Shown: positions 1-7,946 of the stretch, in pieces | How the letters are laid out: every line of letters begins with the position of its first letter | How positions within the stretch are numbered: position 1 is the stretch's first letter | NCBI RefSeq assembly: GCF_001418335.1 | Contig: NZ_LIPP01000036.1 | Span: 1 to 64,000 of the forward strand | DNA length: 64,000 bases | Direction: 5' to 3' | Source of the DNA: Streptomyces aurantiacus | Lineage (GTDB): Bacteria; Actinomycetota; Actinomycetes; Streptomycetales; Streptomycetaceae | The notes under the pieces: generated by a model | Told to the model about the DNA's origin: nothing | Databases searched by the model: none | The model's input: only the letters and a program-made list of their open reading frames with translations | Made by a program: the position numbers and the translations under genes

Positions 1-156
1 CCCCTGCGCCGTGGCCGCCGACGAGGCAGCGGGGACCGACGGGGCGGCGGGCGCCGCGTAGGAGCCGCTCGGGAGTGCCGCCAGGGCGAGGGCCAGGGCG
101 GTGGAGCAGAGTGCGGCCAGAATATTTCTGCCGCGTCGCTGCGCGAAGGTGCGCAC
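1..156 (-). CDS. secreted protein, N-terminal fragment (cut by the window edge)
   Basis: Only the first 52 codons lie in the window. A GTG start at 156 sits eight bases after GGAGG (165-169 on the complementary strand). The protein begins MRTFAQRRGRN, a basic stretch, then a hydrophobic core rich in Ala and Leu, then a small-residue region ending PSGSYAAPAAP, so it has a Sec signal peptide with a likely cleavage near residue 35. What remains after that is Ala/Pro/Ser linker. It is divergent from a sugar ABC transporter and an alpha-galactosidase, which suggests, without proving it, a secreted carbohydrate-active enzyme or binding protein. The function cannot be named from this fragment. Confidence 0.75.
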   Translation of the reverse strand, partial: MRTFAQRRGRNILAALCSTALALALAALPSGSYAAPAAPSVPAASSAATAQG

Positions 157-318
157 GGTGTCAACCTCCGGTATCGGGTCGGGACATGCCGTCCGGCGGT
201 CCGCCGGACAGCTCTACGAGCCTGCCAATCCCCTTCTGACGTGCACGGACGCGAGCCGTCACGAGGTCGCGTGGGCCGGTTTCCACCGGAGCTCCGGTGG
301 TCTCGGAGCCAATTTGTT

Positions 319-360
319 ATGAGCCAGCATTGACAAAGTTTCGCTGTTGCTCATCAATAT
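319..360 (+). promoter_or_regulatory. promoter and candidate operator for the sugar-transport operon
   Basis: TTGACA at 330-335 is a perfect -35 box; the matching -10 (ATCAAT at 353-358 or CAATAT at 355-360) is weak. The -35 lies inside an inverted repeat, ATGAGC at 319-324 and GCTCAT at 349-354, so a repressor binding both arms would cover the promoter. TGCTCATCA at 348-356 resembles TGCTCAGCA at 5363-5371 upstream of the ROK regulator gene, which makes ROK control of both a reasonable guess. Confidence 0.4.
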
Positions 361-417
361 GTGACCACGGTGCCCCACTGGCAAGAGGTGCGGCGCAGAT
401 CTCTTCGAAGGGGAACC

Positions 418-1371
418 ATGGGCGCCGACACCGCAGTTGCGCCACCGCAGAAGGGCGCCGGCTCCGATCCCGGTAAGGCCCGTGCGCCGGGCGGAGCACG
501 CCGGAGCCGCGACGACCGCAAGGCCGCCTGGCTGTTCCTGGCGCCCGCGCTGATCGGCTTCGCGCTGTTCTACGCGTATCCGACACTGCGCGGGATCTAC
601 TACTCGTTCACCGACTACAACCTGCTCACCGACCCGGTCTTCACCGGAGCGGACAACTACCACCAGCTCATCGGTGACGAGCAGTTCTTCAACGCGCTCA
701 AGGTCACCGGCTACTACGTCGTCCTCAACATCGGCTCGCAGACCGTGCTGGGGCTGCTGCTGGCGACACTCATGCACCGGCTGACCCGGTCGGTGGCACT
801 GCGGGCGATCCTGCTGGTGCCCTGGCTGGTGCCCAACGTGACCGTCGGCCTGCTGTGGATGTGGATGCTGGACGCCAACCTCGGCTTCGTCAACCACATC
901 CTCGACGCCCTCGGGCTCGGCACCACCGGCTTCTTCACCTCGCCCACCTGGGCGATGCCGACCGTGGCCGTGGTCAACACCTGGGCGTACACCGGCTACA
1001 CGGCCCTGCTGCTCTACGCGGGGATGCTCCAGATCCCCCATCACCTCTACGAGAGCGCCTCGTTGGACGGCGCCGGCGAGTGGCGCATGTTCACCAGGAT
1101 CACCCTGCCGCTGCTGCGGCCGGTCCTCGCCCTGGTCCTCGTGGTGTCGCTGATCGGCTCGTTCCAGATCTTCGACACGATCGCGGTGACCACCAAGGGC
1201 GGCCCGATCAGTTCGACCCGGGTCATCTACTTCTACATCTACGAGCAGGCGTTCACGAACTTCCACATGGGCTACGCCTCCGCCGTGGCCGTGGTACTCG
1301 CGGTGATCCTCGGCGTGCTGACCGCGGTGCAGATGCGTCTGCTGCGTGCCTCCCGCTCCGACCTGGCCTGA
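418..1371 (+). CDS. carbohydrate ABC transporter permease 1 (CUT1, MalF/UgpA-like)
   Basis: Inner-membrane permease of a sugar importer. The 317-residue protein has a basic Ala/Pro/Gly-rich cytoplasmic tail of about 40 residues, then six predicted membrane segments starting at AAWLFLAPALIGFALF. The binding-protein-dependent transport EAA loop is visible as SASLDGAGEWRMFTRITLPLL. ATG 418 is preferred because AAGGGGAA lies just upstream; an in-frame GTG at 361 would add 19 residues without a ribosome site. The next permease starts 12 bases after the stop. No ATPase is encoded here, as is usual for Streptomyces CUT1 systems that share MsiK. The GH36 gene downstream suggests an alpha-galactoside such as melibiose or raffinose as substrate. 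Confidence 0.93.
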   Translation: MGADTAVAPPQKGAGSDPGKARAPGGARRSRDDRKAAWLFLAPALIGFALFYAYPTLRGIYYSFTDYNLLTDPVFTGADNYHQLIGDEQFFNALKVTGYYVVLNIGSQTVLGLLLATLMHRLTRSVALRAILLVPWLVPNVTVGLLWMWMLDANLGFVNHILDALGLGTTGFFTSPTWAMPTVAVVNTWAYTGYTALLLYAGMLQIPHHLYESASLDGAGEWRMFTRITLPLLRPVLALVLVVSLIGSFQIFDTIAVTTKGGPISSTRVIYFYIYEQAFTNFHMGYASAVAVVLAVILGVLTAVQMRLLRASRSDLA

Positions 1372-1382
1372 GGAGGCACACG

Positions 1383-2333
1383 ATGACCCAGACCCCGACC
1401 CTGACCCCGACCGAGGACGCGCGCCGGAAGCCGTCCCCACGTACCAAGGGCCCCCGGCGGAGGATCACCCCCGGCCGGATCGCCGCCTGGACACTGCTCG
1501 GCGTCGCCCTGTTCGTGACCGTCTTCCCGTTCTACTGGATGATCCGCACCGCTCTGACGCCGGCGGCCGACATCTACTCCGACTCCACCGGCCTGATCCC
1601 GGAACACCCCACGATGATCAACTTCCTGCGGGTGCTCGGGCTGACCAGCCAGGCCGAGGCGCAGGCGGCCGGCGGCTCCGGCGCGCACGTGGACTTCCTG
1701 CGCTATCTGCTCAACTCCGTCGTCTACAGCGGCCTGATCGCCGTACTGCAGACGCTGTTCTGCGCGATGGCCGGCTACGCCTTCGCCCGGCTGCGCTTCC
1801 CCGGCCGGGACGCCGTCTTCGGGGTGCTGATCGCCGCGCTGATGGTGCCGCCGATCTTCACCGTGCTGCCCAACTTCGTCCTGGTGAAGAACCTCGACCT
1901 GCTCAACACCTTCGCCGGCATGGTCGCGCCGAGTGTGCTCATGACGCCGTTCGCGGTGTTCTTCCTGCGGCAGTTCTTCCTGTCCATCCCCCGGGACGTG
2001 GAGGAGGCGGCCACCCTGGACGGCGTCGGCTCCTGGGGCATCTTCTGGCGGATCGTCATGCCGATGAGCCGCGGCCCGCTCATCACCATCGGGCTCACCA
2101 CCACGGTGTGGTCGTGGAAGGACTACCTGTGGCCGCTGCTGACCGGCCGTGAGGAGGAGACCCGCGTCCTGACGGTGGCGCTCGGCATCTTCCAGCAGCA
2201 GTCGCCCAACGCCCAGCCCGACTGGACCGGCCTGATGGCCGGCTCGGCGCTCTCCGTCCTGCCCGTCCTCGTCCTGCTGATCGTCCTCGGCCGCCGCCTG
2301 GTCGAGTCGCTCAACTTCACCGGAATCAAGTAA
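1383..2333 (+). CDS. carbohydrate ABC transporter permease 2 (CUT1, MalG/UgpE-like)
   Basis: Second membrane subunit of the sugar importer, 316 residues. The ATG follows GAGGAGGCACACG, which overlaps the end of the upstream permease gene, so the two are co-translated. A basic tail is followed by a membrane segment (WTLLGVALFVTVFPFYWMI), a large periplasmic loop and five more membrane segments. The EAA loop reads EEAATLDGVGSWGIFWRIVMP and would contact a shared ATPase. The C-terminus VESLNFTGIK is typical of MalG-like permeases. It should pair with the permease encoded immediately upstream. Confidence 0.93.
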   Translation: MTQTPTLTPTEDARRKPSPRTKGPRRRITPGRIAAWTLLGVALFVTVFPFYWMIRTALTPAADIYSDSTGLIPEHPTMINFLRVLGLTSQAEAQAAGGSGAHVDFLRYLLNSVVYSGLIAVLQTLFCAMAGYAFARLRFPGRDAVFGVLIAALMVPPIFTVLPNFVLVKNLDLLNTFAGMVAPSVLMTPFAVFFLRQFFLSIPRDVEEAATLDGVGSWGIFWRIVMPMSRGPLITIGLTTTVWSWKDYLWPLLTGREEETRVLTVALGIFQQQSPNAQPDWTGLMAGSALSVLPVLVLLIVLGRRLVESLNFTGIK

Positions 2334-2424
2334 CGCCTGCTTGCACCGCTCCGGCCGCTCCCGCCTCACCGGCGTCAGCCAGCCATCACGCCATGCTCTC
2401 CGTATCTGCCAAAGAGGTCCCGCG

Positions 2425-3777
2425 ATGAGTTCCAAGCACCTGCGCCTCGGCGCCGCCCTGCTGTGCCTGTCCGCCACCACCACTCTCGTCTCCTGCGGCA
2501 ACTCCGACGACGACGCCGCCGGAGGAAGGACGACCCTCAACTACTGGCTGTGGGACGACAAGCAGATGCCCGCCTACCAGGAATGCGCGACCGCCTTCGA
2601 GAAGGCCAATCCCGACATCACCGTCAAGATCACACAGACCGCGTGGGGCCAGTACTGGCAGAACCTCACCACGCAGCTCACCTCCGGTGAGGCCCCGGAC
2701 GTATGGACCGACCAGGCGTCCTACTATCCGCAGTTCGCCACCAGCAACCAACTCCTCGACCTCCAGCCCCTGGTGGACCGCGACAAGGTGGACCTGTCCG
2801 CCTACCAGGCGGGACTGGCCGACATCTGGGTCAAGGACGGCAAGCGCTACGGACTGCCCAAGGACTGGGACACCATGGCGCTGACCTACAACACCGCACA
2901 GCTCAAGAAGCAGGGCGTGGACGCCGCCGAGCTGGACAAGCTGACCTGGAACCCCACCGACGGCGGCACGTTCGAGGAGACCATCGCGAAGGCCACCGTC
3001 GACACCGAGGGCCGTAACGGACTCGACCCCGACTTCGACAAGAACCACGTGAAGACCTACGGCTTCCTGGCCGAGTGGGCCGACGGCTCCCAGGGCCAGA
3101 ACGGCTGGGGGGACCTGGCCGCCGCCAACGGCTTCACCTACGTCGACAAGAACCCGTGGGGCACGCACTACACCTACGACGACCCCAAGCTCGCCGAGAC
3201 GATCGCCTGGTTCAAGCGACTCATCGACAAGGGGTACGCGCCCCGCTTCGACAAGCAGTCGTCCGTCGCCAACTCCGAGCTGCTCATCGCGGGCAAGGGC
3301 GCGATGATGGTCTCCGGTTCCTGGACCATCTCCACCTTCACCAACCCCAAGAACCAGCAGAAGTTCGCCTTCGCGCCGCTGCCGACGGGGCCGAACGGCC
3401 GCAAGAGCCCCATCAACGGACTCTCCGACGCCATCTGGGCCGGCACCAAGCACCCGGACCAGGCGTGGAAGTGGGTCAAGTTCCTCGCCTCGGCCAACTG
3501 CCAGAACCTCGTCGCCGAGCGGGCCGTCGTCTTCCCGGCGCTCAAGTCCGCGACCCGGAAGGCGCTCGCCGCGCACCAGGCCAAGGGCGACGACGTCACC
3601 GCCTTCACCGACGTGGCCGCGGCCAAGGGCGAGACCTTCCAACTGCCGGTCACCGAGCACGGCACCGAGATCAACCCCATGGTCCAGGACGCCATTCAGT
3701 CGGTGATCCTCGGCAGGGACAAGCCCGAGGCCGCGCTCAAGTCGGTCAACGACAAGGTCAACGACCTGTTCAAGTAG
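2425..3777 (+). CDS. sugar ABC transporter substrate-binding lipoprotein
   Basis: Extracellular binding protein of the importer, 450 residues. The N-terminus has two Lys/Arg-type residues, a hydrophobic stretch and the lipobox LVSC, so it is lipidated at that Cys. The next part, GNSDDDAAGGRTTLNYWLWDD, is the usual acidic linker leading into an SBP_bac_1 fold (family 1 solute-binding protein). ATG 2425 is chosen because AAAGAGG lies 8 bases upstream and the lipobox then falls at a normal distance. It is the third gene of the operon, 91 bases after the second permease. The ligand is inferred to be an alpha-galactoside from the next gene only. Confidence 0.92.
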   Translation: MSSKHLRLGAALLCLSATTTLVSCGNSDDDAAGGRTTLNYWLWDDKQMPAYQECATAFEKANPDITVKITQTAWGQYWQNLTTQLTSGEAPDVWTDQASYYPQFATSNQLLDLQPLVDRDKVDLSAYQAGLADIWVKDGKRYGLPKDWDTMALTYNTAQLKKQGVDAAELDKLTWNPTDGGTFEETIAKATVDTEGRNGLDPDFDKNHVKTYGFLAEWADGSQGQNGWGDLAAANGFTYVDKNPWGTHYTYDDPKLAETIAWFKRLIDKGYAPRFDKQSSVANSELLIAGKGAMMVSGSWTISTFTNPKNQQKFAFAPLPTGPNGRKSPINGLSDAIWAGTKHPDQAWKWVKFLASANCQNLVAERAVVFPALKSATRKALAAHQAKGDDVTAFTDVAAAKGETFQLPVTEHGTEINPMVQDAIQSVILGRDKPEAALKSVNDKVNDLFK

Positions 3778-3821
3778 CCGCCCCACAGGCTGCTCATCTT
3801 TCCCAGGACGCAAGGAGATCC

Positions 3822-5321
3822 ATGGCCCAGCTCGCAGACCTCGGCGGACGCGCCCTCGCCCTCGAACTCGAAGGCGACAGCCCGCCCCAGGTCGTCGACG
3901 GCGGACTGCTGCTGCCCCCCGGCCGTGTGGCCGTCCTGCACGGCCTCGGTGACGCGCTGTTCTATCGCCACGGGCACAACTCCTGGAGCCCCTGCGGATG
4001 GCGTCGCCTCTCCGACGCCCCGCTGCGGATCGCGAGCGCCGAGCGTCGTCTCACCGCCGACGACACCGTCTGGGACGACCCCGCCCGTCACCACTCCTCC
4101 GCCGTCGCCGCCCTTCAGGGAGCCGACGGGCAGGTGCTGCTGCTCGGCGCGCTCGGCCCGGACATCCCGCGCCTGTCGGCGGACCGGGACACGCTCACCG
4201 GCTGGTCCGAGGGCGGGGAAGCACCGTGGTTCCTCGCTCTCGGCGGCGAACAGGAGGTCTTCGCCGCCTACACCCGCCACCTCGCCGCCCGCCTGGGCCA
4301 CAGCGACAAGCGGGCCGGCAACGTGTGGTGCAGCTGGTACGCGTACTACGAGAACATCACCGAACAACAGCTCACCAAGGACATCACCGCCCTGCGCGGC
4401 CTGCCCTTCGACGTCGTCCAGGTCGACGACGGCTGGGAACAGGCCGTGGGCGACTGGGAACCGAACGCCAAGTTCCCCTCCGGGATGAAGGCGTTGGCCG
4501 ACCGGATCACGGACGCCGGGCTGCGCCCCGGACTGTGGATCGCCCCGTTCATCGTCCATCCGCGGTCCCGCACCGCACGGCAGCGCCCCGAACTGCTGCT
4601 GCGCGACGACCGGGGCGAACCGGTGGTCGCCGGACACAACTGGGGCACCGGCTACTGGACTCTCGACCTCACCACGACCGCCGCGCAGGAGCATCTGCGC
4701 GAGACCGTCCACCGGGTGAGCCGCCAATGGGGATTCACCTATCTCAAGCTCGACTTCATCGGCGCCGGCACCGTCCCCGGCGTACGCGCCGAGGAGATCG
4801 GCCGCGAACAGGCGTACCGGCTCGGGCTGCGCATCGTCCGTGAGGAAGCGGGCCCTGACGCCTACCTGCTGGGCAGCGGCGCACCGCTGCTGCCCTCCCT
4901 CGGGCTGATCGACGGCATCCGCAGCGGCCCCGACGTCGCCCCGCTGTGGGAGCACTACGCCACCGAGGACCCGTCCGACGCCCTGGCCCGCAACGCCGTC
5001 GTCAACACCCTGCACCGCCTGTGGCAGTCACCGCTGCTGGAGGTCGACCCCGATGTCGTCTACTTCCGCAGCCGCCTCAACCTGCTCACCGAGGAACAGC
5101 AGCAGTGGCTGCGCGACCTCGCCGACATCTGCGGCTTCCGGGCCGTCTCCGATCCGCCCGGCTGGCTGCACCCCGACGAACTGGAGGACATGACCGCCTA
5201 CTTGGCCGCACGCCCCGAGGTGCACAGGCTGAGCCGCTACCGCTTCACACTCGACGGCCGCGAGGTCGACTTCGCCCCGGCGGTCGATCCAGGGACGGAG
5301 CAGCGCTATCCCATCGCCTGA
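3822..5321 (+). CDS. alpha-galactosidase, glycoside hydrolase family 36
   Basis: Retaining alpha-galactosidase acting in the cytosol, since the 499-residue protein has no signal peptide. The catalytic TIM barrel begins near NVWCSWYAYYENITEQ and contains VVQVDDGWEQAVGDWEPN. The nucleophile is Asp311 in LKLDFIGAG, and the acid/base is Asp371 in RSGPDVAP, both in the positions expected for GH36 and GH31-like melibiases. The start ATG follows AAGGAG at 3812-3817. It directly follows the sugar importer genes, so imported alpha-galactosides are probably hydrolysed here to galactose plus glucose or sucrose. The N-terminal beta domain is short compared with larger GH36 enzymes, which matches the compact bacterial subgroup. 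Confidence 0.9.
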   Translation: MAQLADLGGRALALELEGDSPPQVVDGGLLLPPGRVAVLHGLGDALFYRHGHNSWSPCGWRRLSDAPLRIASAERRLTADDTVWDDPARHHSSAVAALQGADGQVLLLGALGPDIPRLSADRDTLTGWSEGGEAPWFLALGGEQEVFAAYTRHLAARLGHSDKRAGNVWCSWYAYYENITEQQLTKDITALRGLPFDVVQVDDGWEQAVGDWEPNAKFPSGMKALADRITDAGLRPGLWIAPFIVHPRSRTARQRPELLLRDDRGEPVVAGHNWGTGYWTLDLTTTAAQEHLRETVHRVSRQWGFTYLKLDFIGAGTVPGVRAEEIGREQAYRLGLRIVREEAGPDAYLLGSGAPLLPSLGLIDGIRSGPDVAPLWEHYATEDPSDALARNAVVNTLHRLWQSPLLEVDPDVVYFRSRLNLLTEEQQQWLRDLADICGFRAVSDPPGWLHPDELEDMTAYLAARPEVHRLSRYRFTLDGREVDFAPAVDPGTEQRYPIA

Positions 5322-5362
5322 CGTCCGTCCGTCGGCGCGGTCACCGGCATGAATTAGTAAAC

Positions 5363-5371
5363 TGCTCAGCA
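5363..5371. promoter_or_regulatory. candidate ROK-regulator half palindrome
   Basis: TGCTCAGCA lies 45 bases before the ROK regulator start, and is close to a palindrome around its central C. Eight of nine bases match TGCTCATCA at 348-356 in the transporter promoter. Two copies are weak evidence, but they are placed where an autoregulated sugar repressor would bind. Confidence 0.25.
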
Positions 5372-5415
5372 TTATCCAGCGGCGGGGACCCGCCCCCTTC
5401 CAGGGAGCACACCAC

Positions 5416-6573
5416 ATGGCGACGACCGGAACGGACCTGTCCCGGATGCGCGAGATGAACCAGCTGTCCATCGTGTGGGCGCTACGCGGCAACCAGCCCT
5501 CGACGGTCACTGAGCTCGCGGGCCGGGCGGGCCTGTCCCGGCCGGCCGTCGACGTCCTGGTGCAGACCCTGGTCGCCGACGGCTGGGCCGAGGTGGAGGA
5601 ACCGGGCGCCAACAGCGTGGTGGGGCGCCCGGCCCGCCGCTTCCGCTTCCGCGCCGACGCCGGTCATGTGCTCGGCATCGACATCGGCGTCCACAAGATC
5701 CTCGTCATGCTCAGCGACCTGGAGGGCAATCTCGTCCACACCCTGCGCCGCCCGGCCGACCCCGAAGCGGACCCGAGGACACGACTCGCGGCCGTGGACC
5801 GCGCGATCGACGAGGTACTGCGGAGGGCCGGTATGACACCCGCCGACATCTGGGCGGTCACCCTCGGTGTGACCGGTCCCGTCGACGCAAGCGGGCGCAC
5901 CATCATCTCGACCCCGCTGCCCGGCTGGACCGCCGCGGACCCCGTCGCTCACCTCGCCGCCCGGTTCCCCTGCCCGATCCAGGTCGAGAACGACTGCAAA
6001 CTCGCCGCCGTGGCCGAGCGCTGGAAAGGAGTCGCATCGGACGCCGACGACATCGTCTTCCTCCTCGCGGGACTGCGCACCGGCGCCGGACTGATCCTGG
6101 ACGGCACCCTGCGCCGCGGTCACGGCGGCGCCGCGGGAGAGATCGGCGCCCTCAAGGCCGTGCGGTGGCTCAGCGCACCCGGCCACCTGGAGAACTGCCC
6201 CGGTATCCCCGCCACGGCGGCACCGGGAGAGGCCGCGGCCTGGGTGTTCCAGGCCGCCCGGGACGGCGACCGGCAGGCGAAGACCGCCGTCCGCCGCTAC
6301 ACCCGGGACCTCGCCGTCGGAGTCGCCGCCCTGGTCCTCGCCCTGGACCCCCAGGTCGTCGTCTACGGCGGTGGCTTCTCCCGGTCCGCCGACGTCGTCC
6401 TGGAGCCACTGCGCCAGGAACTCACCAAACACTGCCTGCGCCTGCCGGAACTGCGCGCGTCGACCCTCGGCGACGAGAGCGTGGCCCTGGGCGCCGTACG
6501 CCTCGCCCTCGACGAGGTCGACAGCCGCCTGCTCAGCGACGGACTGGCGGCGCCGACGGCACCGACGGCGTGA
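5416..6573 (+). CDS. ROK-family transcriptional regulator
   Basis: Sugar-responsive repressor, 385 residues. Residues about 10-75 form a winged helix-turn-helix (STVTELAGRAGLSRPAVDVLVQTLVADGW). The rest is a ROK kinase-like domain starting VLGIDIGVHKILVML, with the signature LLAGLRTGAGLILDGTLRRGHGGAAGEIG. The zinc-binding CxCGxxGCxE motif usual after this signature is absent: the matching stretch GHLENCPGIPAT keeps a single Cys. It follows the alpha-galactosidase gene by 94 bases and is read in the same direction, so it is the likely local regulator of the galactoside genes. The ATG follows CAGGGAG. Confidence 0.9.
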   Translation: MATTGTDLSRMREMNQLSIVWALRGNQPSTVTELAGRAGLSRPAVDVLVQTLVADGWAEVEEPGANSVVGRPARRFRFRADAGHVLGIDIGVHKILVMLSDLEGNLVHTLRRPADPEADPRTRLAAVDRAIDEVLRRAGMTPADIWAVTLGVTGPVDASGRTIISTPLPGWTAADPVAHLAARFPCPIQVENDCKLAAVAERWKGVASDADDIVFLLAGLRTGAGLILDGTLRRGHGGAAGEIGALKAVRWLSAPGHLENCPGIPATAAPGEAAAWVFQAARDGDRQAKTAVRRYTRDLAVGVAALVLALDPQVVVYGGGFSRSADVVLEPLRQELTKHCLRLPELRASTLGDESVALGAVRLALDEVDSRLLSDGLAAPTAPTA

Positions 6574-6599
6574 GACCTCTCGTCGCGACGAACCGAACT

Positions 6600-6663
6600 C
6601 AACGAACCAGATGCAACGAACCAGACTCAGTTGAACTGAACTGAACTGAGTCGAACTGAACTG
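6600..6663. repeat. GAACT-type short repeats with a 9-bp inverted repeat
   Basis: The 103-base gap before the oxidoreductase gene is made of short repeats. CGAACCAG-like units come first, then GAACT repeated from 6633 onward. Within it GACTCAGTT (6624-6632) and AACTGAGTC (6644-6652) form a perfect inverted repeat around an 11-base spacer. It could be an operator, an RNA hairpin in the leader, or a slippage-prone repeat. Confidence 0.6.
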
Positions 6664-6676
6664 AAGGGACGGGTAC

Positions 6677-7921
6677 ATGGGCGACCATGCCCAGACACCG
6701 GCTGCCGAACTGCGCATCGGAGTAGTGGGGATCGGCCAGCGCGCCCCCATGGCCACGCTGGCGAACCGGCCGGGCGTCGCCCGGGTCGTGTCCTGCGCCG
6801 ACCCTGACTCCAGGGGGCAGGACGACGCCAGGCGCCTGTTCGGAGCGGACGTCGCGGTGCACGAGCGGTACGAGGACATGCTCGACGACGACCTGGACGC
6901 GGTGTTCGTCCTCACCCCCGACCATCTGCACACAGGAGCCGTGCTGTTCTTCCTCGATGCCGAGATCGCCGTGTTCGTGGAGAAACCCCTCGCGATCACC
7001 GTCGAGGACTGCGACACCCTGCTCGACGCCGCCTTCCGCACCCGCACCCGTCTGTTCGTCGGCCACAACCTGCGCCACCTGCCGGTAGTGCGACGCATGC
7101 GTGAGCTGATCGACCAGGGTGTGATCGGCAGTGTGCGTTCCATCTGGTGCCGGCACTTCGTCGGTCACGGCGGGGACTTCTACTTCAAGGACTGGCACGC
7201 AGAGCGGGCCCACACCAACGGCCTGCTGCTGCAGAAGGGCGCACACGACCTCGACGTGATCCACTGGCTGGCCGGCGGCTACACACGTGACGTCGTCGCC
7301 CACGGCACACTCGCCGTGTACGGCGACAATCCGCGCCGCTCCGCGCGGAGTCCCGCACCCGGGGGGGAGCGGATGCCCGACTGGTACGACCCGGACGTCT
7401 GGCCACCGTCGGCCCTGCGCGACCTCAACCCCGTCGTCGACGTCGAAGACCTCAGCATGATGCTCGGCCGCCTGGACAACGGAGTGCTCACCAGCTATCA
7501 GCAGTGCCACTTCACCCCCGACTACTGGCGCAACTACACCGTCATCGGCGACGAGGGCCGCCTGGAGAACTTCGGCGACGGTATCGACGGCGACGCCGCC
7601 ACCGTCAAGGTGTGGAACCGGCGACGCTCCGGCTACCGTCAGGACGCCGACCTCTGCCTCCCCATTCCCGTGCAGGACGACGGCCTGCACGGCGGCGCCG
7701 ACCAGGCGCTGGTCGACGAATTCCTCCGCTTCGCCGCCACCGGAGGCCCCACCGAGACCTCCCCGATGGCCGCCCGCGAGGCAGTGGCCTGCGCGGCGGC
7801 GGCGACGACCTCACTGCGTGCGAACGGCACACCGGTCGCCGTACCCGAACCCGCGCCGGAACTCGTCGACTACTTCGCCAACCACCAGACTCTTCCGGTG
7901 GCCGGCGACGTCACCGCCTGA
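6677..7921 (+). CDS. Gfo/Idh/MocA-family NAD(P)-dependent oxidoreductase
   Basis: Sugar or polyol dehydrogenase, 414 residues. The N-terminal Rossmann fold starts LRIGVVGIGQRAPMATLA (a G-x-G-x-x variant), and the family Glu-Lys-Pro motif is present as VFVEKPLAITVED. The second domain includes LLLQKGAHDLDVIHWLAGG, with the conserved Lys/Asp/His positions of the substrate site. The length is near the family norm of 350-420. A ribosome site AAGGGA lies 9 bases upstream of the ATG. It is read in the same direction as the ROK and galactosidase genes, and converges on the GH43 gene with only 25 bases between them. The exact substrate cannot be read from the sequence. Confidence 0.88.
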   Translation: MGDHAQTPAAELRIGVVGIGQRAPMATLANRPGVARVVSCADPDSRGQDDARRLFGADVAVHERYEDMLDDDLDAVFVLTPDHLHTGAVLFFLDAEIAVFVEKPLAITVEDCDTLLDAAFRTRTRLFVGHNLRHLPVVRRMRELIDQGVIGSVRSIWCRHFVGHGGDFYFKDWHAERAHTNGLLLQKGAHDLDVIHWLAGGYTRDVVAHGTLAVYGDNPRRSARSPAPGGERMPDWYDPDVWPPSALRDLNPVVDVEDLSMMLGRLDNGVLTSYQQCHFTPDYWRNYTVIGDEGRLENFGDGIDGDAATVKVWNRRRSGYRQDADLCLPIPVQDDGLHGGADQALVDEFLRFAATGGPTETSPMAAREAVACAAAATTSLRANGTPVAVPEPAPELVDYFANHQTLPVAGDVTA

Positions 7922-7946
7922 CGGACACACATGACCAGCGCTGAGG

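Noticed and set aside
361-417. Upstream GTG start for permease 1
   Set aside because: It overlaps the end of the promoter -10 region and has no ribosome site; ATG 418 has one.
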